A DNA stretch of 64,000 bases. Origin: an uncultured Prevotella sp. GTDB taxonomy: Bacteria; Bacteroidota; Bacteroidia; Bacteroidales; Bacteroidaceae. The stretch is taken from the NCBI RefSeq assembly GCF_937863835.1, contig NZ_CALMHT010000072.1, forward strand, positions 1 to 64,000. The letters are read 5' to 3'. Shown here piece after piece: positions 61,818 to 64,000 of this stretch (positions are counted from its first letter, which is position 1; every line of letters starts with the position of its first letter). Made by a program: the position numbers and the translations under genes. The notes beneath the pieces were generated by a model. That model was not told the origin of the DNA and did no database searches. It saw only the letters and a list, made by a program, of their open reading frames with translations.

Positions 61818-64000
61818 ATGAGAAGACTTGTAGCGCAATCATATTTAGTATTATTTTTATTGATGATATTTGTCGTCCCTGTCAATGCTTATCAGTTCGA
61901 ACATCTGGGAATGGAAGATGGACTCTCTAATGGTTATGTCACCTCCATCGCCCAGGATGACAGAGGACAGATTTGGGTGGCAACAGTCATGGGATTGAAT
62001 AGATTTGATGGACATACTTTTACCAGTTTTAATACTGATAATTCCAATATACCTGAAAATTATATATTAAATATCTGTCCAGACAAGACGGGACGCCTAT
62101 GGATGTGTACGGAGAAGGGACTATTGTGTTATTATGATAATAAGACCATGAAGATTGTTATACCCAAGTGGCAGTTTGGACTAGGCGGGAAACCGTCTTT
62201 CATTAAGATATCCCCTGCATCTGATGGTGGATTGTGGTTTTTACGAACATCAGATTCTCCTGTCCATTATGATTTGCGAACGGGGGCGTTTAAATCTCTG
62301 TCTATTGAAAATAAGAAGGTATTCAAAGGATTTAAACAAAGTATTTTGGATGATGGAAAGGGACATTTGTGGATTGGATATGGAAAGTTGGGAGGACTTT
62401 GTGTCGTAAATATTAAATCAGGCCGTGTCCTGAGATATCGTCATAACAAGTTGGAAGCGGGTAGTCTGCCTGGTGACAATGTCTATACAATATTCAAAGA
62501 TAAATCGGGTAATATATGGTTGGGAACAAATCACGGTCTTGCGCTTTTTTTAAGCGGATCCCAACGCTTTATGACATACATACATCATGAAACAATGCCA
62601 TTCTCGATTATGTCCGATCATATTTTCAGTATATCACAGTCTGCTGACGGCAAACTCTGGATAGGCTCTGATATAGGTGGCGTAAGTGTACTGGATATGC
62701 GCAACGGGGTGTGGCGAAATCCGCAAAAGGCCATTTTTAATAATATAACAGCGGGCATAGGTAACAAATGTTTATCTTCCCGTAATATCCATAGATTGTT
62801 TATAGATAACTTTGGTAATACATGGGTCGGCAATTTTGGCACAGGTCTTGATGTCATCAGACATCAGATGAGTCCTTTTGATTATCTTGGTACACAAGGA
62901 AATAGGTCTGGCGCACAAATGAAAGGTGATATTTGGAGTTTGTGCAGAGATGCAAATAATAATGTATGGGTGGGCGGTGAGAATGTCATATCCATGTTTT
63001 CTTTTGACCGTTTAAAACAGACTATAGATTTGTCGAATTATCTTTCTCGTAGTTTTGCACAGGTGAGGACTTTATTGGATGATGGGGAAGGAAATTTATG
63101 GATAGGACTATATGACGACGGACTGCTGAAGATGAATCTGCCGACACATAAAATATCTCGTATGGGAATGCCGAAGTCCAATCTTGATGTCAATTGTATT
63201 AGTAAAGACAGGCGAGGCGTGATATGGATAGGACATGAATATGGCATCATATCGTATCGTCAAGGTAGACAGAATAAAGAGGTTTATATAAATAAAATAT
63301 TAGGTAATACAGCCGTATTTGGAATTCAATGCGACAAGACCGACAGACTATGGGTCGCAACATTGCAGAATGGTATATATATATTCGATAAGAATGGTAC
63401 AATTCTGGAACACAAAACTGCCGGTAGAGGTCTCTCGGACAATAAAATATTCAATTTAAGTCAAGACAGATATGGTAGGATGTGGGCTTGTACCGACAAG
63501 GGACTCGATTGTTTTAGAAATTTGCATCGGATACATGTCTATAATCTCAGGAATTCGCTAAGTAGCAACCATGTCTATGGGATTCAGGAAGACATGAACG
63601 GCGTGATGTGGGTGAGCACAGCAGATGGTATTTCGTCAGTTGATATACGTAAAGGTAAAGTCGTGAATTATGATCGGCGTTATGGCATACCGCAGAGCAG
63701 TTATGTAGATGGTAACGTAAAGTCGTGTATCACATCGGATGGAAAAATATATTTCGGATTGCGTGACGCCGTTGTTAGTTTCAACCCTGATATTGTGTTA
63801 GGTGTGAAGAATAATATTTCACCTTTCTTTATTACAGATTGTCGTATAATGAATCTGAAAGATGGAGAATATAGTATCATACCAAATATGGAAATAGGTG
63901 ACAGTCCAGTTATAAAATTGGATTACAATGAAAATACTATTAAGATTTCATTTAATATGTCAGACTTTTCGCAGAAGAATGGAGTTGAATATGCATATAA
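61818..64000 (+). CDS. Hybrid two-component sensor, N-terminal sensing part (cut by window end)
   Basis: An open frame starts at ATG 61818 and runs in frame to the last base (727 codons), so the gene is incomplete here. It has a signal peptide (LVLFLLMIFVVPVNA) and a series of Reg_prop propeller repeats (for example EHLGMEDGLSNGYVTSIAQDDRGQIWVATVMGLNRFDGHTF, GNIWLGTNHGL, GKLWIGSDIGGVSVLD, GVMWVSTADGISSVD), then the start of a Y_Y_Y-like domain at the edge (KLDYNENTIKISFNMSDFS). By comparison with the sensor at 9623-13561, the missing part should hold a membrane helix, kinase, receiver and AraC HTH. It probably senses a pectin or galactan fragment and controls the locus to its left. Confidence 0.9.
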   Translation, partial: MRRLVAQSYLVLFLLMIFVVPVNAYQFEHLGMEDGLSNGYVTSIAQDDRGQIWVATVMGLNRFDGHTFTSFNTDNSNIPENYILNICPDKTGRLWMCTEKGLLCYYDNKTMKIVIPKWQFGLGGKPSFIKISPASDGGLWFLRTSDSPVHYDLRTGAFKSLSIENKKVFKGFKQSILDDGKGHLWIGYGKLGGLCVVNIKSGRVLRYRHNKLEAGSLPGDNVYTIFKDKSGNIWLGTNHGLALFLSGSQRFMTYIHHETMPFSIMSDHIFSISQSADGKLWIGSDIGGVSVLDMRNGVWRNPQKAIFNNITAGIGNKCLSSRNIHRLFIDNFGNTWVGNFGTGLDVIRHQMSPFDYLGTQGNRSGAQMKGDIWSLCRDANNNVWVGGENVISMFSFDRLKQTIDLSNYLSRSFAQVRTLLDDGEGNLWIGLYDDGLLKMNLPTHKISRMGMPKSNLDVNCISKDRRGVIWIGHEYGIISYRQGRQNKEVYINKILGNTAVFGIQCDKTDRLWVATLQNGIYIFDKNGTILEHKTAGRGLSDNKIFNLSQDRYGRMWACTDKGLDCFRNLHRIHVYNLRNSLSSNHVYGIQEDMNGVMWVSTADGISSVDIRKGKVVNYDRRYGIPQSSYVDGNVKSCITSDGKIYFGLRDAVVSFNPDIVLGVKNNISPFFITDCRIMNLKDGEYSIIPNMEIGDSPVIKLDYNENTIKISFNMSDFSQKNGVEYAY

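Noticed and set aside
1..64000. CRISPR arrays, prophage, integrase or transposase genes
   Set aside because: No regularly spaced repeats and no such proteins were seen on either strand; the only mobile candidate is the gene-free element at 53265-53692.

Overview
The window reads as a chromosome segment of a Bacteroidota species, most like Prevotella/Segatella or a close relative. The signs are three SusC/SusD pairs, two hybrid two-component sensors of PUL type, A-rich leaders with few Shine-Dalgarno sites, and many TTTG-N19/20-TAnnTTTG promoters. No phage, plasmid, CRISPR or transposase gene was seen. Species assignment is inference.

Region 1 (about 1-14.8 kb) is the right part of a beta-mannan locus. 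On the + strand it has a GH26 lipoprotein with a CBM35-like module, a stand-alone CBM6-like protein, a GH2 exo-enzyme (beta-mannosidase/exo-glucosaminidase type), a GH5 beta-mannanase-like enzyme, an aldo/keto reductase and a DUF5060/GH-A-type enzyme. The last genes are tightly packed, with ATGA overlaps. A convergent 1312-residue hybrid sensor and a divergent CE4-type deacetylase follow. No SusC/D pair is present here; it may lie left of the window.

Region 2 (about 14.8-31.4 kb) is mostly core functions: a PBP4-type carboxypeptidase, a GNAT acetyltransferase, a PCMD lipoprotein with an outer-membrane barrel protein, a SulP transporter, a membrane-bound AraC regulator, a LysR-YeiH pair, a type-B carboxylesterase, a PAS sensor with a cysteine cluster, tRNA-Phe, and an sppA-lpxK-PNP-thiL gene string.

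Region 3 (about 31.5-64 kb) is a pectin locus, probably for rhamnogalacturonan I and its galactan or arabinogalactan side chains. It starts with an unusual GH106-like plus GH28 fusion. SusC/D pair 1, a GH28, SusC/D pairs 2 and 3 and another GH28 follow. After a roughly 430-bp non-coding element with terminal inverted repeats come a GH2 beta-galactosidase, a GH27 and a second GH2 (both on the - strand), and a hybrid sensor cut by the window end. The expected flow is surface binding and import by SusC/D, backbone cleavage by the GH28 and GH106-like modules, side-chain removal by GH2 and GH27, and induction by the hybrid sensor.

The best candidates for something undescribed are the GH106-like/GH28 fusion, the palindrome-rich 53265-53692 element, the PAS/cysteine-cluster protein with a receiver-like tail, and the nested hairpin between the convergent GH2 and GH27 genes.
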